Origin: Longimicrobium sp.
GTDB lineage: Bacteria > Gemmatimonadota > Gemmatimonadetes > Longimicrobiales > Longimicrobiaceae
Direction of reading: 5' to 3'
NCBI GenBank assembly: GCA_036377595.1
Contig: DASUYB010000133.1
Span: forward strand, 1-64,000
Length of the DNA stretch: 64,000 nucleotides
This document shows positions 1 to 8,951 of the stretch, piece by piece. Positions within the stretch are counted from its first letter, which is position 1. Each line of letters opens with the position of its first letter. The notes beneath the pieces are model-generated. The model ran no database searches, was not told the origin of the DNA, and worked only from the letters and a program-made list of their open reading frames with translations. Made by a program: the position numbers and the translations under genes.

Positions 1-135
1 AGCTTCGCGTCGCTGGCCGAGCTCGAAGCGACGCTGAGCAAGCGTTGCTGCGAGCTCGGCGAGCAGACCGAAATCATCCGAAGTACCACCTGCTTCCGGT
101 GGTGGCCCACGGACGCAAATGCGTCAACTGTATAG
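1..135 (+). mobile_element. C-terminal fragment of an IS630-type transposase
   Basis: The window opens inside a plus-strand frame that ends at TAG 133-135. The 44 visible residues include LAELEATLSKRC and, near the end, IRSTTCFRWWP. An IIRS.T.F.WWP ending is typical of IS630-superfamily (DDE) transposases. Only the tail lies in the window, so intactness and the left inverted repeat cannot be judged. No clear terminal inverted repeat was identified just downstream. This could be a remnant or the end of a complete insertion sequence. Confidence 0.6.
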
Positions 136-197
136 CCGGATCTGGTATGAGAGATTCGAAGCATTCAGGACACCGCGCTCATTCGCGCCGAACGAGA

Positions 198-231
198 ACG
201 GGCCGCGCCTCCGTCGGGAAGCGCGGCCCGT
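198..231 (-). terminator. Hairpin terminator after the response regulator
   Basis: A perfect 11-bp stem (ACGGGCCGCGC at 198-208 with GCGCGGCCCGT at 221-231) lies 25 bases past the stop of the minus-strand sigma-54 regulator. The minus-strand flank after the stem is TTCTCGTT, a weak U-rich tail, so intrinsic termination is likely but not certain. Confidence 0.55.
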
Positions 232-255
232 CCATCTTTGCCGAATCCGTGACCG

Positions 256-1620
256 TCAGCCGGCGGCGACGGGCTCGGGGGCGACGGCGCGGTTCAGGCG
301 GTTGCGCAGCTCGTCCTCCTCGATCCCCAGCATCGTGGCGGCGCGGCCGTGGTCGCCGTCCACGAAGGAGAAGGTCTTGAGCACCAGCGTGCGCTCGGCC
401 TGCTCCAGGCTGGTGCCCACGGGCAGGCGCACCTCGCGGTCGTCGCTGGTGATCAGCTCGTGCGCGCGCAGGTCGCCCAGCGTCACCTGGTCGGTGCGCG
501 CCAGGATCACCGCGCGCTCGATGGCGTTCTTCAGCTCGCGGACGTTCCCCGGCCAGCGGTAGGTGTTGATGAACTCCAGCGCCTCGGCCGCGAACCCCTT
601 GAGCGGCTTCTGGTTCTCCTCGGCGAAGCGGCGGAGGAAGTGCTCGGCCAGGATGCGCACGTCGCCGCGGCGCTCGCGCAGCGGCGGCAGCTGCAGCGGG
701 ATGACGGCCAGGCGGTGGTAGAGGTCGTCGCGCAGGTCGCCGTCCTCCAGCGCCTTCTGGATGTTCTTGTTGGTGGCGGAGACCACGCGGATGTCCACGT
801 GGATCTCCTTCTTGCCGCCCAGGCGGCGGAAGGAGCGCTGCTCCAGCGCGCGCAGCAGCTTGACCTGGATGTCGGGCTCCATCTCGGCCACCTCGTCCAG
901 GAAGAGCGTGCCGCCGTCGGCCAGCTCGAAGCACCCGGGCTTTTCGTTGATGGCCCCGGTGAAGGCGCCCTTCTCGTGCCCGAACAGCTCGTTCTCCAGG
1001 ATCTCGCGGGGAAACGCGGCGCAGTTGATGGCGATGAACGGCCCCTTGGCGCGCCCGCTCTTGTCGTGGATGGCCCGCGCGACCAGCTCCTTCCCCGTGC
1101 CGCTCTCGCCCACGATGAAGATGCTGGCGGCGCTGGGGGCGGCGGCCTCGACCATCGAGTAGATCTCGCGCATCTCCTCGCTCTGGCCGATCAGGTCGCC
1201 GAAGCGGGTGAGGTTCTTGAGCTTCTCCTCGAGCTGCTTGTTGGCCTGCTTGACCCGGTACGCCTCGAGCGCCTTGGGCAGGAGCGCCTTCAGCCGCTCC
1301 ACGTTCAGCGGCTTCTCCAGGTAGTCGTACGCGCCCTGCCGCATGGCCTGCACGGCCGTGTCGACCGAAGCCGAGCCGGTGATGATGATCATCTCCGAGG
1401 GCACGCCGGCCTCGCGCATCTTGCGGAACAGCTCCAGCCCGTCGAGCTCGGGCATGCGCAGGTCGGCCAGCACCACGCCGTAGCCGCCCTGGCTCACCAT
1501 CTCCCACGCCTTCTTTCCGTCGGTGGCCGTGTCGACCTCGAAGCCGTCGTCGGCCAGGAGCATCTGCAGACCATCAACGATGTGGCGCTCATCGTCCGCC
1601 ACGAGGATCTTTTCTGCCAT
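256..1620 (-). CDS. Sigma-54-dependent response regulator (NtrC family)
   Basis: A 454-residue protein with the full NtrC-class layout. Receiver domain at about 4-118 with the acidic pocket near D9-D10 and phospho-acceptor D53 in LADLRMPE. AAA+ domain at about 142-375 with Walker A GESGTGKE at 171-178, the sigma-54 contact loop GAFTGA at 218-223, and LFLDEVAEM as Walker B. A Fis-type helix-turn-helix is at the C-terminus. It should activate RNA polymerase-sigma54 at distant enhancers once phosphorylated. The small histidine kinase just upstream (stop at 1748) is the obvious partner. A sigma-70-like promoter is visible at 1664-1693. Length is normal for the family; target genes cannot be read from this window. 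Confidence 0.95.
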   Translation of the reverse strand: MAEKILVADDERHIVDGLQMLLADDGFEVDTATDGKKAWEMVSQGGYGVVLADLRMPELDGLELFRKMREAGVPSEMIIITGSASVDTAVQAMRQGAYDYLEKPLNVERLKALLPKALEAYRVKQANKQLEEKLKNLTRFGDLIGQSEEMREIYSMVEAAAPSAASIFIVGESGTGKELVARAIHDKSGRAKGPFIAINCAAFPREILENELFGHEKGAFTGAINEKPGCFELADGGTLFLDEVAEMEPDIQVKLLRALEQRSFRRLGGKKEIHVDIRVVSATNKNIQKALEDGDLRDDLYHRLAVIPLQLPPLRERRGDVRILAEHFLRRFAEENQKPLKGFAAEALEFINTYRWPGNVRELKNAIERAVILARTDQVTLGDLRAHELITSDDREVRLPVGTSLEQAERTLVLKTFSFVDGDHGRAATMLGIEEDELRNRLNRAVAPEPVAAG

Positions 1621-1663
1621 TGCGGGCCGTGCTTCAGCTGGGTGGTTTGTGACTGAGACGTGT

Positions 1664-1693
1664 AGTATACCCGCCGCCGCCGCAAAGGGTCAA
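1664..1693 (-). promoter_or_regulatory. Sigma-70-like promoter of the response regulator
   Basis: On the minus strand TTGACC (1693-1688) and TATACT (1669-1664) are separated by 18 bases. They sit 44 bases upstream of the regulator's ATG at 1620, in the gap after the kinase gene. This would let the regulator be made independently of the kinase transcript. Confidence 0.5.
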
Positions 1694-1747
1694 CCCGTTG
1701 CGGCGGAAGCATCTGCGCGGCGCGTGGAGCGCCGCGCGACCGTCATT

Positions 1748-2470
1748 CTACGCCCGCGCGAGCGGAAGCGCGAACACCAGCGCCGGCGCGCCCTCGGCCT
1801 CGCCGGCGTCGACCCGCCCGCCCACCGATTCGGCCAGCGTCCGCGCGGCGGCCAGCCGCGTGGCGGCGGCGTCGCCGTTCAGCGCGGCCACCACGGAGCC
1901 GCTGTCGGCCAGCGCCAGCCGGCTCTCGCCGCCCTCCTCGGCCACGGTGATGCGCAGCGTGGCGCCGCGCTGCATCCGGTCGATCACCTCCAGCACCAGG
2001 TTCAGGATCACCTGGCGGCTGGGCTCGCGGGGGACGAACACGCGGGCCATCCCCCCCCGCGGGCGGTAGTCCACCTGGATGTCGCCATGGCGCGCCTCGA
2101 GGAGGATCAGCTCCATCACCTCCTCGGTGAGCTCGTTCAGCGTGGTGTTCTCGGCCCCGCGCCCGGGGCGCGACAGGCGCAGGAGGAGCTCGATGCGGCG
2201 GTTCACCCGCTCCAACTCGCCCGCCAGCACGCCGATGTAGCGCTGCACCTCGTCGGCGCTGTCGGCGCGCGCCACGCGCCGCTTGAGCACCTCCAGGTTG
2301 ATGACCATGGAGTGCAGCGGGTTCTTGATCTCGTGGGCCAGGTCGTCGGCCAGCCGCTCCAGCAGGTCGAGCTTGTTGGCGCGCAGCGTGGCCGGGTCCG
2401 CGGCGGTGCCGGGGTCCTGGGTCTGCGCGGGGGCGTCGGCCGGGTGGAGGCTGGGGGTTTCGGTGATCAC
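1748..2470 (-). CDS. Small cytosolic histidine kinase with degenerate ATPase domain
   Basis: A 240-residue protein, short for a kinase, with no membrane segment and no PAS/sensor domain. The dimerisation/phospho-acceptor helix is clear: LADDLAHEIKNPLHSM places the acceptor at H46. The C-terminal half aligns in order with a HATPase_c domain but its motifs are eroded. The N-box is NLVLEVIDRM instead of the usual NLxxNAxKF, and the G1 box reads ADSGSVVAAL instead of DxGxG. It could still be a phosphatase or phosphotransfer partner of the sigma-54 regulator encoded immediately downstream. Autokinase activity is doubtful from sequence. Confidence 0.8.
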   Translation of the reverse strand: MITETPSLHPADAPAQTQDPGTAADPATLRANKLDLLERLADDLAHEIKNPLHSMVINLEVLKRRVARADSADEVQRYIGVLAGELERVNRRIELLLRLSRPGRGAENTTLNELTEEVMELILLEARHGDIQVDYRPRGGMARVFVPREPSRQVILNLVLEVIDRMQRGATLRITVAEEGGESRLALADSGSVVAALNGDAAATRLAAARTLAESVGGRVDAGEAEGAPALVFALPLARA

Positions 2471-2872
2471 GGATCTCGGGTGTACGGCGCCCCGTGGCCG
2501 CGCACCCGTGAGGGTGCCCGACCGGCCGGACGTCGTCGTCAGCTCGTCTCAGGAGTTTCCCGCCGCCAACAAACGCCCGTTCACATCAGAATCGGGCTTT
2601 CCTGCCTGTCTAGCACAAACCGTTCCCACGGAACCCGCGTTTCCCGCGCCGGAGCAAACGGTCTCTGGTGGCGCCGCTACACTGCTTTCCCAGCTGCCCC
2701 CTGCGACCAGCTGAAGGACCTGGGGGGTTGCGCATCCGCCGGGCGAAGCGAATTCTATTCGCACCCCGCCAAGAAGTGCGCTTAGAATACATTTCATACC
2801 ATTAACTTGCTCTGAAATTAGTTCTAGAGCACGTGCTCGCCAATGGCCGTATGAATCCTGAAGCGAGGATCA
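2471..2872. other. Intergenic region with AT-rich promoter zone
   Basis: No convincing gene. The last 100 bases become AT-rich and include a perfect palindrome GAGCACGTGCTC at about 2827-2838, just upstream of the AAA+ gene start. This may be an operator or E-box-like site. No clear -35/-10 pair is assigned here. Confidence 0.4.
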
Positions 2873-4177
2873 ATGGGCGTAACGAACATCTGGCACGTGC
2901 TCAACCTCCGCTCCATGCCGTTCTTCCAGGACGCGCTGGAGCCGGGCACGGGAGTCCGCTATCCGCTGTCGCTGTTCGTGGGCCGCCGGCGCGAAGCGCG
3001 GACCGTGCTCAGCGAGATCGGCGGATCGCCGCACAGCCGCACGGCGGTGCAGGGTGCGCCCGGCGTCGGGAAAACCACGCTGGTGAACTACGTGAAGGCG
3101 GAGCTGACCGCCGACGCCTACATCGCGGACGCGAACCCGATCAGCGTGGTGAGCGCCGCGACCGCCGAACACCTCCTCCTGTCGATCCTCACCTCGGTTC
3201 ACGATGCCCTCGTGGCTCGCGACGAGACGCTGGCGTATCTCGAGCCCATGCGGAAGGTGAGGCAGCTCCTCGGCATCGAGCGGTCCCGCACCTTCAACCT
3301 GAACCTCGGGTTTGCGCACATCGGCACCGCCGGCGCCGGAACCGGGCAGCAGCGCCATACGGGGCCGGGGGCGCTCACCGTGCAGCCGCAGCGGCTCCTG
3401 CGGGAGCTCAGGGACGTCGCGACGGATCGGCTCCAGACGCCGGGCGTGCTCATCCACCTGAACAACCTCGAGAACGCATCCGAAGCGGACCAGGCGAAAG
3501 CGGCGCAGATCATCCGCGACCTGCGCGACACCGGCCTGATGTTCGACGGGTTCCACTTCCTCCTGGTGGGCACCGACGACGCGATCCGGACCGTGGTGGC
3601 CGCGCAGGAGCAGCTCCGCAGCGTGTTCTACAACCCCGGCGCGCTGCTCCCCCTCACTCCGGCGGAAGTGGACGAGCTCCTCGCCGCCCGCTACGAGCAT
3701 CTCCGCGTGGACCCGGACCGGCCCTGGCTCCCGCCGGTGGAGACGGAGGCGGTGCACGAGCTGTACGGCCTCTTCAGGGGCAACCTGCGGGGTACGCTCC
3801 ACGCGCTGAACCAGGCGGCCAAGGAGCTGGTGGGGCACGGGAACCGGCCGACCGACCCGATGACGGCGAAGGAGATGCGGCCCGTGCTCGCCGGGGTCTA
3901 CGCCCAGAAGATGGCCGCCGACCTCACGCCCGCCGAGCTGTCGTTCGTGGACCGCATGCTGCGCGGCGGCGTGCACTCCGCGGTCACCCAGGCACAGGTG
4001 GCGAAGGCGCTCGATACGAGCCAGAAGACCGTGTCGGAGATGTTCGGCGCGCTGCGGCGGAAGGGCTACATGATGGAGTCGGACGCACCCCGCGTCGCGC
4101 GGGGACCCGGCCGCCCCGCCCTGAGCTACGAGCTCACCGCCCCGGCCCGGATCGCGTTCGGCGAGTTCGCGGCCTAG
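2873..4177 (+). CDS. AAA+ ATPase with C-terminal winged helix (Orc1/Cdc6- or STAND-like)
   Basis: A 434-residue soluble protein. The N-terminal half is a P-loop ATPase: Walker A GAPGVGKTT near residue 62, a Walker-B-like strand GVLIHLNNLE near 200, and a sensor-1-like segment FLLVGTDDAI. The C-terminal part (about 340-430) has a winged-helix appearance, VTQAQVAKALDTSQKTVSEMFGALRRKGY, as in MarR-type DNA readers. The ATG has a GAGG ribosome-binding sequence 5 bases upstream. The gene stands alone between a palindrome-bearing promoter region and a convergent terminator. Function is unknown; replication-initiator-like, regulatory or defence-NTPase roles are all possible. Confidence 0.75.
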   Translation: MGVTNIWHVLNLRSMPFFQDALEPGTGVRYPLSLFVGRRREARTVLSEIGGSPHSRTAVQGAPGVGKTTLVNYVKAELTADAYIADANPISVVSAATAEHLLLSILTSVHDALVARDETLAYLEPMRKVRQLLGIERSRTFNLNLGFAHIGTAGAGTGQQRHTGPGALTVQPQRLLRELRDVATDRLQTPGVLIHLNNLENASEADQAKAAQIIRDLRDTGLMFDGFHFLLVGTDDAIRTVVAAQEQLRSVFYNPGALLPLTPAEVDELLAARYEHLRVDPDRPWLPPVETEAVHELYGLFRGNLRGTLHALNQAAKELVGHGNRPTDPMTAKEMRPVLAGVYAQKMAADLTPAELSFVDRMLRGGVHSAVTQAQVAKALDTSQKTVSEMFGALRRKGYMMESDAPRVARGPGRPALSYELTAPARIAFGEFAA

Positions 4178-4204
4178 GACGGAGGCGAGACGCCTGGTGA
4201 AAAA

Positions 4205-4239
4205 CGGCACCGGCACGCATGCGTTGCGTGCCGGTGCCG
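4205..4239 (-). terminator. Strong terminator of the aldolase gene
   Basis: A perfect 15-bp stem (CGGCACCGGCACGCA with its complement) and a 5-base loop. On the minus strand it is followed by a TTTTT run, so it terminates the aldolase transcript. On the plus strand it lies 27 bases after the AAA+ gene stop and may also act there. Confidence 0.8.
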
Positions 4240-4283
4240 TCGCGTCTCGCTGAAGAGCTGCCGATCGGCAGTGCCTCGCCCGC

Positions 4284-5756
4284 TCAGTCCGACAGGTCCC
4301 AGTCGTCGGCGGCGGCCTTCATGCGCATGGCGGCGGGGCCGCTGCGGCGGAACTCGGGGAGCGGCACGATGCGCTTCACCATCTCCTGCGTGTCGTTCAC
4401 GCGCAGCTGGCGGAAGAGGAAGGCGAAGGTCTCGCGCAGCACGCCGCGGATCTTCTCGCGGTCGCCCTCGGGGAGCTCCCACAGCTCGCGCTTGAACGCG
4501 CCCAGCGCCTTCTTGCGCGCCTTGTAGATGAACTGCTCCTCGGTGTCGCCCGACTTGCGCTCGTCCTGGAAGTTCTGGCGGCAGTGCTCGTACATCCGCT
4601 CGCGCAGCTCGGCGGGGACGGCGTCGTAGACCAGGTTCTGGAAGTTGGTGGCCAGGTGGATCTCGGCCGTCTCCACCTCGGGGAACTTGCCGAACGCGCT
4701 CTGCGGCAGGGTGCTGGCGCCGTGCTGCACCGCGCCCGCCATCCCGTACTCGTCGCGGGCGATCCGAGACAGCGTGCGCAGCGTCTCGAAGTCGATGGCC
4801 ACGTCGGCGATGCTCCCGTCGGCCAGCACCACGCCACCGTGCGTGGTCCCGCTCTGCACGCTGATCTTGCTCAGCCCGTCGATCTGCCCGCCCACCGTTT
4901 CCGCCAGCCGCGCCAGCTCGCGGTTGTAGCCGTCCATGTAGGCGCGCAGCTCCTCGGGGGTGCTGTTCTCCGTCCCCACCTCGCCGATCTCGCCGCCGAT
5001 GGAGACGGTGATGCCGTCCGGCTGGTAGTGGCGCACGTACGCGGTCAGCTCGGCCGAGAGGCGGTAGTTCGTCGCCTGCTGCGCGTCGAGCCCCTCCTGC
5101 GACAGGTCGACCAGCGTGGACGTGTCGATGTCGATGTTGTAGAAGCCGGCGTGCAGCGCCTCCTTGATGAGGTCCTTGACCGCGCGGACCTCGGCGTGGG
5201 CGTCGGCCTTGTACTTCTTGGCGTTCACCTGGAAGTGGTCGCCCTGCACGAAGAGCGGGCCCGTCCATCCTTCCTTGATGGCCGCCGCCGTCATCACCGC
5301 CACGTACTCGTGCGGGCGCTGGTCGGTGTAGCCGATCTCGCTGCGGGCGATCTCGAGGATCATGGCGCCCACGTTCAGCTCGCGCGCGGCGGAGAAGAGC
5401 GCCCGCGCGCTGTCGAACGAGCTGGCGCGGATGTTCATCGCGGGAACGGTGAAGCCGTGCACCTCGCCGCGGCCGCGCGCCATGTACAGCTCGTGGATCG
5501 ACGCGGGCGCCACGCCCACCGCGCGCCCGGCCTCGGCGATCAGCCAGCGGGCGGTGTCGCGCACGTCGGCGTCGGCCTCGAACACGGCGGCGTGCGCCAG
5601 CCGGTCGATGCCGCCCCGCCGCAGCGCGTCGGCGTCGACCAGCGAGAACGCGCCGTCGGCGACGCGCACGGAGCCGGCGACCTGCGCCAGCAGCGCCTGC
5701 ACCGCCGCGCCGGAGAGGATGGCGAGGTCGTCGGCGGGAGTCGTGACGGTGGCCAC
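4284..5756 (-). CDS. Class II fructose-bisphosphate aldolase-like protein
   Basis: A 490-residue protein whose central part carries the class II (zinc-dependent) aldolase signature: AMNIRASSFDSARALFSAA, then FVQGDHFQ near residue 174, where the conserved His binds the metal. SIGGEIGEVG and SVQSGTTHGG follow. The family condenses or cleaves ketose bisphosphates in glycolysis and gluconeogenesis. It is about 130 residues longer than usual class II enzymes, with extensions at both ends (an N-terminal ~85 residues and a helical C-terminal tail), so its substrate may differ from fructose bisphosphate. It is monocistronic with a strong terminator at 4205-4239. Confidence 0.8.
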   Translation of the reverse strand: MATVTTPADDLAILSGAAVQALLAQVAGSVRVADGAFSLVDADALRRGGIDRLAHAAVFEADADVRDTARWLIAEAGRAVGVAPASIHELYMARGRGEVHGFTVPAMNIRASSFDSARALFSAARELNVGAMILEIARSEIGYTDQRPHEYVAVMTAAAIKEGWTGPLFVQGDHFQVNAKKYKADAHAEVRAVKDLIKEALHAGFYNIDIDTSTLVDLSQEGLDAQQATNYRLSAELTAYVRHYQPDGITVSIGGEIGEVGTENSTPEELRAYMDGYNRELARLAETVGGQIDGLSKISVQSGTTHGGVVLADGSIADVAIDFETLRTLSRIARDEYGMAGAVQHGASTLPQSAFGKFPEVETAEIHLATNFQNLVYDAVPAELRERMYEHCRQNFQDERKSGDTEEQFIYKARKKALGAFKRELWELPEGDREKIRGVLRETFAFLFRQLRVNDTQEMVKRIVPLPEFRRSGPAAMRMKAAADDWDLSD

Positions 5757-5878
5757 GGGGATCTCCTTCGGTCTATGGATGAACGGAATTCGTCACTTGC
5801 GAATCTGCCGAGGATGCCTCGGGAGGGCGCCCAATCTGCACGCAATCGCCGTGCTGCGGCAAGTCGGGAAAGGGTCAA

Positions 5879-5958
5879 TCACACGGAGGGAACGGAGGGA
5901 GCGGAGGAACTCATCTCATCTCCATCATCCCTCCGTTCCCTCTGCTTCCTCCGTGTGA
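5879..5958. repeat. Long intergenic hairpin, CACACGGAG type
   Basis: Inverted arms begin TCACACGG and end CCGTGTGA; each arm is built of degenerate units such as GGGAACGGA. It lies between two divergent gene starts (aldolase and phosphoesterase), so it cannot be only a terminator. Confidence 0.8.
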
Positions 5959-6007
5959 CTTCCATGGTCAGGGAGATCTGGTCTGGCGATTGCTTTCTCT
6001 GCCGCGT

Positions 6008-6853
6008 ATGAGAATCGGGAGGATGGCGATGGGCGCCGCGGCGGCGGCCGGGGCGCTGGGGGCGTACGCGTTCCTCGTCGAGCCGCGCTGGCTGCAGGTG
6101 ACGCGGACGAAGATCCACGCGCGCGATCTCCCGCCCGCGCTGGAGGGCTTCCGCATCGCGCTGCTGACGGACCTGCACGCGGGGGAGGGAACGCCGCTGT
6201 CGGTGGTCCGCCGCGCCTGCCGGATGGCGGTGGCCGAGCGGCCGGACCTGATCGCCGTGACGGGAGACTTCGCCGCGGACGACGCGCCCGGGTTCCGCGA
6301 CGTGCTGTCGGCGCTGGCCTGCCTGGACGCGCCGCACGGGGTGTACGCCGTCCCCGGCAACCACGACCACATCGTGGGGATCGAGCGCTGGCACCAGGAC
6401 GTGGGCGAGCACCCCGTGGTGCGCGACCTCACCAATCGCGCCGTCATCCTCGACGTGGGCGGCGCGCGGCTGTGCGTGGCGGGGGTGGACGACTACTCGA
6501 TGGGCCAGCCGGACATGGGCGTGCTGCCGCCGCCGGACGAGCGCGACTTCACCCTGCTGCTGGCGCACGACCCCGACCAGGCGGAGCGCGCGCGCCGGGT
6601 TTGCGACGCGGTGGACCTGATCGTGAGCGGCCACACGCACGGCGGGCAGGTGCGACTCCCCTTCGTCGGCGCGCTGAGGAACTCGGCGGAACGCGAGGAT
6701 CTGTACGAGCAGGGGCTGCGCCGGAGGCCGTGGACGCAGGTCTACACCTCGCGTGGGGTGGGCACGGTGCACCTGCCCGTGCGCTTCCTCTGCCGGCCCG
6801 AGGTGGCGGTGCTGGAGCTCACCGGCCGACCGCGCCCCGCGCGCCACTTCTGA
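6008..6853 (+). CDS. Metallophosphoesterase (calcineurin-like), membrane-anchored
   Basis: A 281-residue protein. An N-terminal hydrophobic segment (about 6-22, AAAAAGALGAYAFLVEP) suggests an anchor or signal sequence. The metallophosphoesterase metal ligands are present in order: DLHAGE, TGDFAADD, GNHDH, a later AHDPDQ, and SGHTHGGQ. This matches YkuE/UDP-2,3-diacylglucosamine hydrolase-like phosphoesterases that use a two-metal site. I chose ATG 6008 over an upstream in-frame TTG at 5990 because the core begins soon after. The substrate is not evident. Confidence 0.85.
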   Translation: MRIGRMAMGAAAAAGALGAYAFLVEPRWLQVTRTKIHARDLPPALEGFRIALLTDLHAGEGTPLSVVRRACRMAVAERPDLIAVTGDFAADDAPGFRDVLSALACLDAPHGVYAVPGNHDHIVGIERWHQDVGEHPVVRDLTNRAVILDVGGARLCVAGVDDYSMGQPDMGVLPPPDERDFTLLLAHDPDQAERARRVCDAVDLIVSGHTHGGQVRLPFVGALRNSAEREDLYEQGLRRRPWTQVYTSRGVGTVHLPVRFLCRPEVAVLELTGRPRPARHF

Positions 6854-6963
6854 TCGGGAACACCTTTTGCTAGGCGGAAGGGTCCCAAACAGTTCCGGAG
6901 CGCCGTCGGACGGGACGACGCACCCGGCAGCCAAGGACCGGTTCCGTCCCCGCGGAGGCAGGC

Positions 6964-7221
6964 ATGGCAAGACAGACTGGGATCGTGGAGTTCTTCAAGG
7001 ACGACAAGGGGTACGGCTTCATCCGGCCGGATGGCGGCGGGAAGGACGTGTTCGTTCACCACTCCGTCATCCAGATGGAAGGCTTCAAGTCCCTGAAGCG
7101 TGGCGACCGGGTGGAGTTCGAGATCCAGGAGGATCCGAAGGGCCCCCGCGCCGCCGACGTCCGCCGGGTGGAGGACGACGGCAGCGGCGGCGCCAGCGAA
7201 GGTGACGACGTAGCCGCCTGA
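6964..7221 (+). CDS. Cold-shock domain protein
   Basis: An 85-residue CspA-family protein. Both nucleic-acid-binding motifs are intact: KGYGFI (RNP1) and DVFVHHS (RNP2). The five-strand core is about 70 residues, followed by an acidic and glycine-rich tail ([15 protein letters not shown]). CspA proteins act as single-stranded RNA/DNA chaperones. ATG is preceded by GGAGG within CGCGGAGGCAGGC. The gene is monocistronic with a GC-rich hairpin pair right after the stop. Confidence 0.95.
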   Translation: MARQTGIVEFFKDDKGYGFIRPDGGGKDVFVHHSVIQMEGFKSLKRGDRVEFEIQEDPKGPRAADVRRVEDDGSGGASEGDDVAA

Positions 7222-7229
7222 GCCGTCCA

Positions 7230-7287
7230 CGGGCCCCGCAGCGGGCCCGGACCGGGATCGGCGCTGCCCCGAAGGGCCGGCGCCGAT
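7230..7287 (+). terminator. GC-rich hairpin pair after the cold-shock gene
   Basis: Two stems: CGGGCCC/GGGCCCG (7230-7249) and ATCGGCGC/GCGCCGAT (7257-7287). Neither has a good T-run on the plus strand, so termination may be partial. Confidence 0.45.
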
Positions 7288-7332
7288 TCGGCGTTCATGC
7301 GCCCCTTTGCAGCAGGTTTGTAGAGATACAAG

Positions 7333-8895
7333 TTACCTGTCGTATATCCGCTGGTCGCGCTTATCGGCCGCAGTCTTCGCAGCACTAATCGCTTCGCACA
7401 GCTGTTCCATTCCACCTTCACCATAAAGCATGATACAGTGCCACTTCGCCAATTGCCTTGGGATCTCACATTCTTCCAACATTACAGGAATGACGAATAT
7501 AGCACCGAAGGGTTGCCGGTCTGCAACTCGTAACGCCTTATGGATCTCCGTTTGTACAATTCCAACCTTTTCCGCACTTCTTCGGCTCAGACAAACTACA
7601 AAAGCGACAGAGGCTTCAATTGCCATTTCTATTTCCTCCCACCAGTCTTGACCACCGATTAGTTTCTTTTCATCCATCCATGGATCCAAATCACGCTCTG
7701 ACAGAAATTTATAAATATCGCGAACCTGTTCCTTGTCTTCAATAGCATGACAGAGAAAAGCGTAGTGCCGTTCTCTAGTATGGGAAATACGAAGAGGAGC
7801 AGCACGCAGGTTTTCACCATTGTTAAGCCGAGCATCTCCAACGGATTCTATGAGGCCAGAAGCTAGATTGTTATTGACCGGGGATTCCTCGGGTGACTTA
7901 GTGTGTAGCTTAGCTTCCAAATCAGACTTCTTAACTGATAGCAGGGGTGCACGTCGAACGCGAACCATCAACCAAGGTACTAGGATTCGGCGTACAGTTT
8001 CTAGCAACTCCCTCCGCAGTTTCGTGTATGATTCCACCGCAGCTTGCGCGCGGCTTCGTTCTCTAATCAACTGTTCATTCAACTCTTCCAAGAAGCGCAA
8101 TTGCTGTCCCAAGAGGTCTCCCCGCCCAAGGAAAGCCGCTGCTGCAATGAAAGTATTGAACGTATAAGCGATCACGGCACCTCGGATTAATGCACTCGCA
8201 GCCCAATAGGTAATTTTGATGTCAAACAACGCAAGAGTCACAGCAAACGATAGAACAACCACGAATAAGGTGGTGGGAAGGGCGAGCAAAAACAGCACGT
8301 TTCGAAGAACGCGATGACGTCGCGGGATTGTGAATTGCTCAGTGATAGCATTATAAGCAGCCCGATATGCCGGCTCGAAGGCTGTGTGGATATTGAGCTT
8401 CGCTGCTTTTACCACTTCAATTCCAGCCTCTATCTCCGCTAACTCGTTCTTTGCCTCCTTGCAGACCCGCTGCCGTAGACGTTCAGGAGTAATCCTCCTC
8501 CTATCGATTTCTGCAGCGAGAGTCTTTTGCAGCAATGCAAGGTTAATCAGCCGTGACAATGATGGAACCACCTCCGCCTGTGCACCACGACCGCTTAGTT
8601 CCACAACAGTTTTTTCCAACAGCGAGGGGGTGCTTCGGACGCTTTCACGTTCATTCCAGAGATCAACCAGAGCATTATTGTCTAATTCGTGCCAGTTATA
8701 TGGAGGACGCCCAAGATGGCGCTCATTAAAATACAACACTGCGACCACCAAAGGCCATCCAAAGAAAAGGATTACTCCGAGTCCCAAATACAACAGCCCG
8801 TTGAGAAGCCGCTGCCCTGAAGTAAGCAAAAACGCGCCAATCCAACGTAAGATTCTCCGGGCCTTTGAAGGGCGAGGGTCGATTCGTCTGAGCAT
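7333..8895 (-). CDS. Membrane protein with C-terminal TIR domain (candidate immune effector)
   Basis: A 520-residue protein from ATG 8895. Hydrophobic segments lie near residues 19-53 and 200-262, with helical, charged linkers between. A TIR domain occupies about 377-510: HYAFLCHAIEDKEQV (strand A and box 1), DPWMDEKKLIGGQDW, and SVAFVVCLSRRS. Helix VQTEIHKAL places the expected NADase glutamate at E450. TIR domains cleave NAD+ or signal by assembly; fused to a membrane region the protein resembles anti-phage or cell-suicide effectors. Base composition is clearly AT-richer than all neighbours, suggesting horizontal transfer. No partner gene is adjacent. A TTG at 8979 would add 28 residues, but it overlaps a promoter-like pair. 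Confidence 0.85.
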   Translation of the reverse strand: MLRRIDPRPSKARRILRWIGAFLLTSGQRLLNGLLYLGLGVILFFGWPLVVAVLYFNERHLGRPPYNWHELDNNALVDLWNERESVRSTPSLLEKTVVELSGRGAQAEVVPSLSRLINLALLQKTLAAEIDRRRITPERLRQRVCKEAKNELAEIEAGIEVVKAAKLNIHTAFEPAYRAAYNAITEQFTIPRRHRVLRNVLFLLALPTTLFVVVLSFAVTLALFDIKITYWAASALIRGAVIAYTFNTFIAAAAFLGRGDLLGQQLRFLEELNEQLIRERSRAQAAVESYTKLRRELLETVRRILVPWLMVRVRRAPLLSVKKSDLEAKLHTKSPEESPVNNNLASGLIESVGDARLNNGENLRAAPLRISHTRERHYAFLCHAIEDKEQVRDIYKFLSERDLDPWMDEKKLIGGQDWWEEIEMAIEASVAFVVCLSRRSAEKVGIVQTEIHKALRVADRQPFGAIFVIPVMLEECEIPRQLAKWHCIMLYGEGGMEQLCEAISAAKTAADKRDQRIYDR

Positions 8896-8951
8896 CAGCG
8901 GATCACAATCAGTCTTCGCCTGAGTAACGCCGAGGTAGCCTATTAGGCTAT

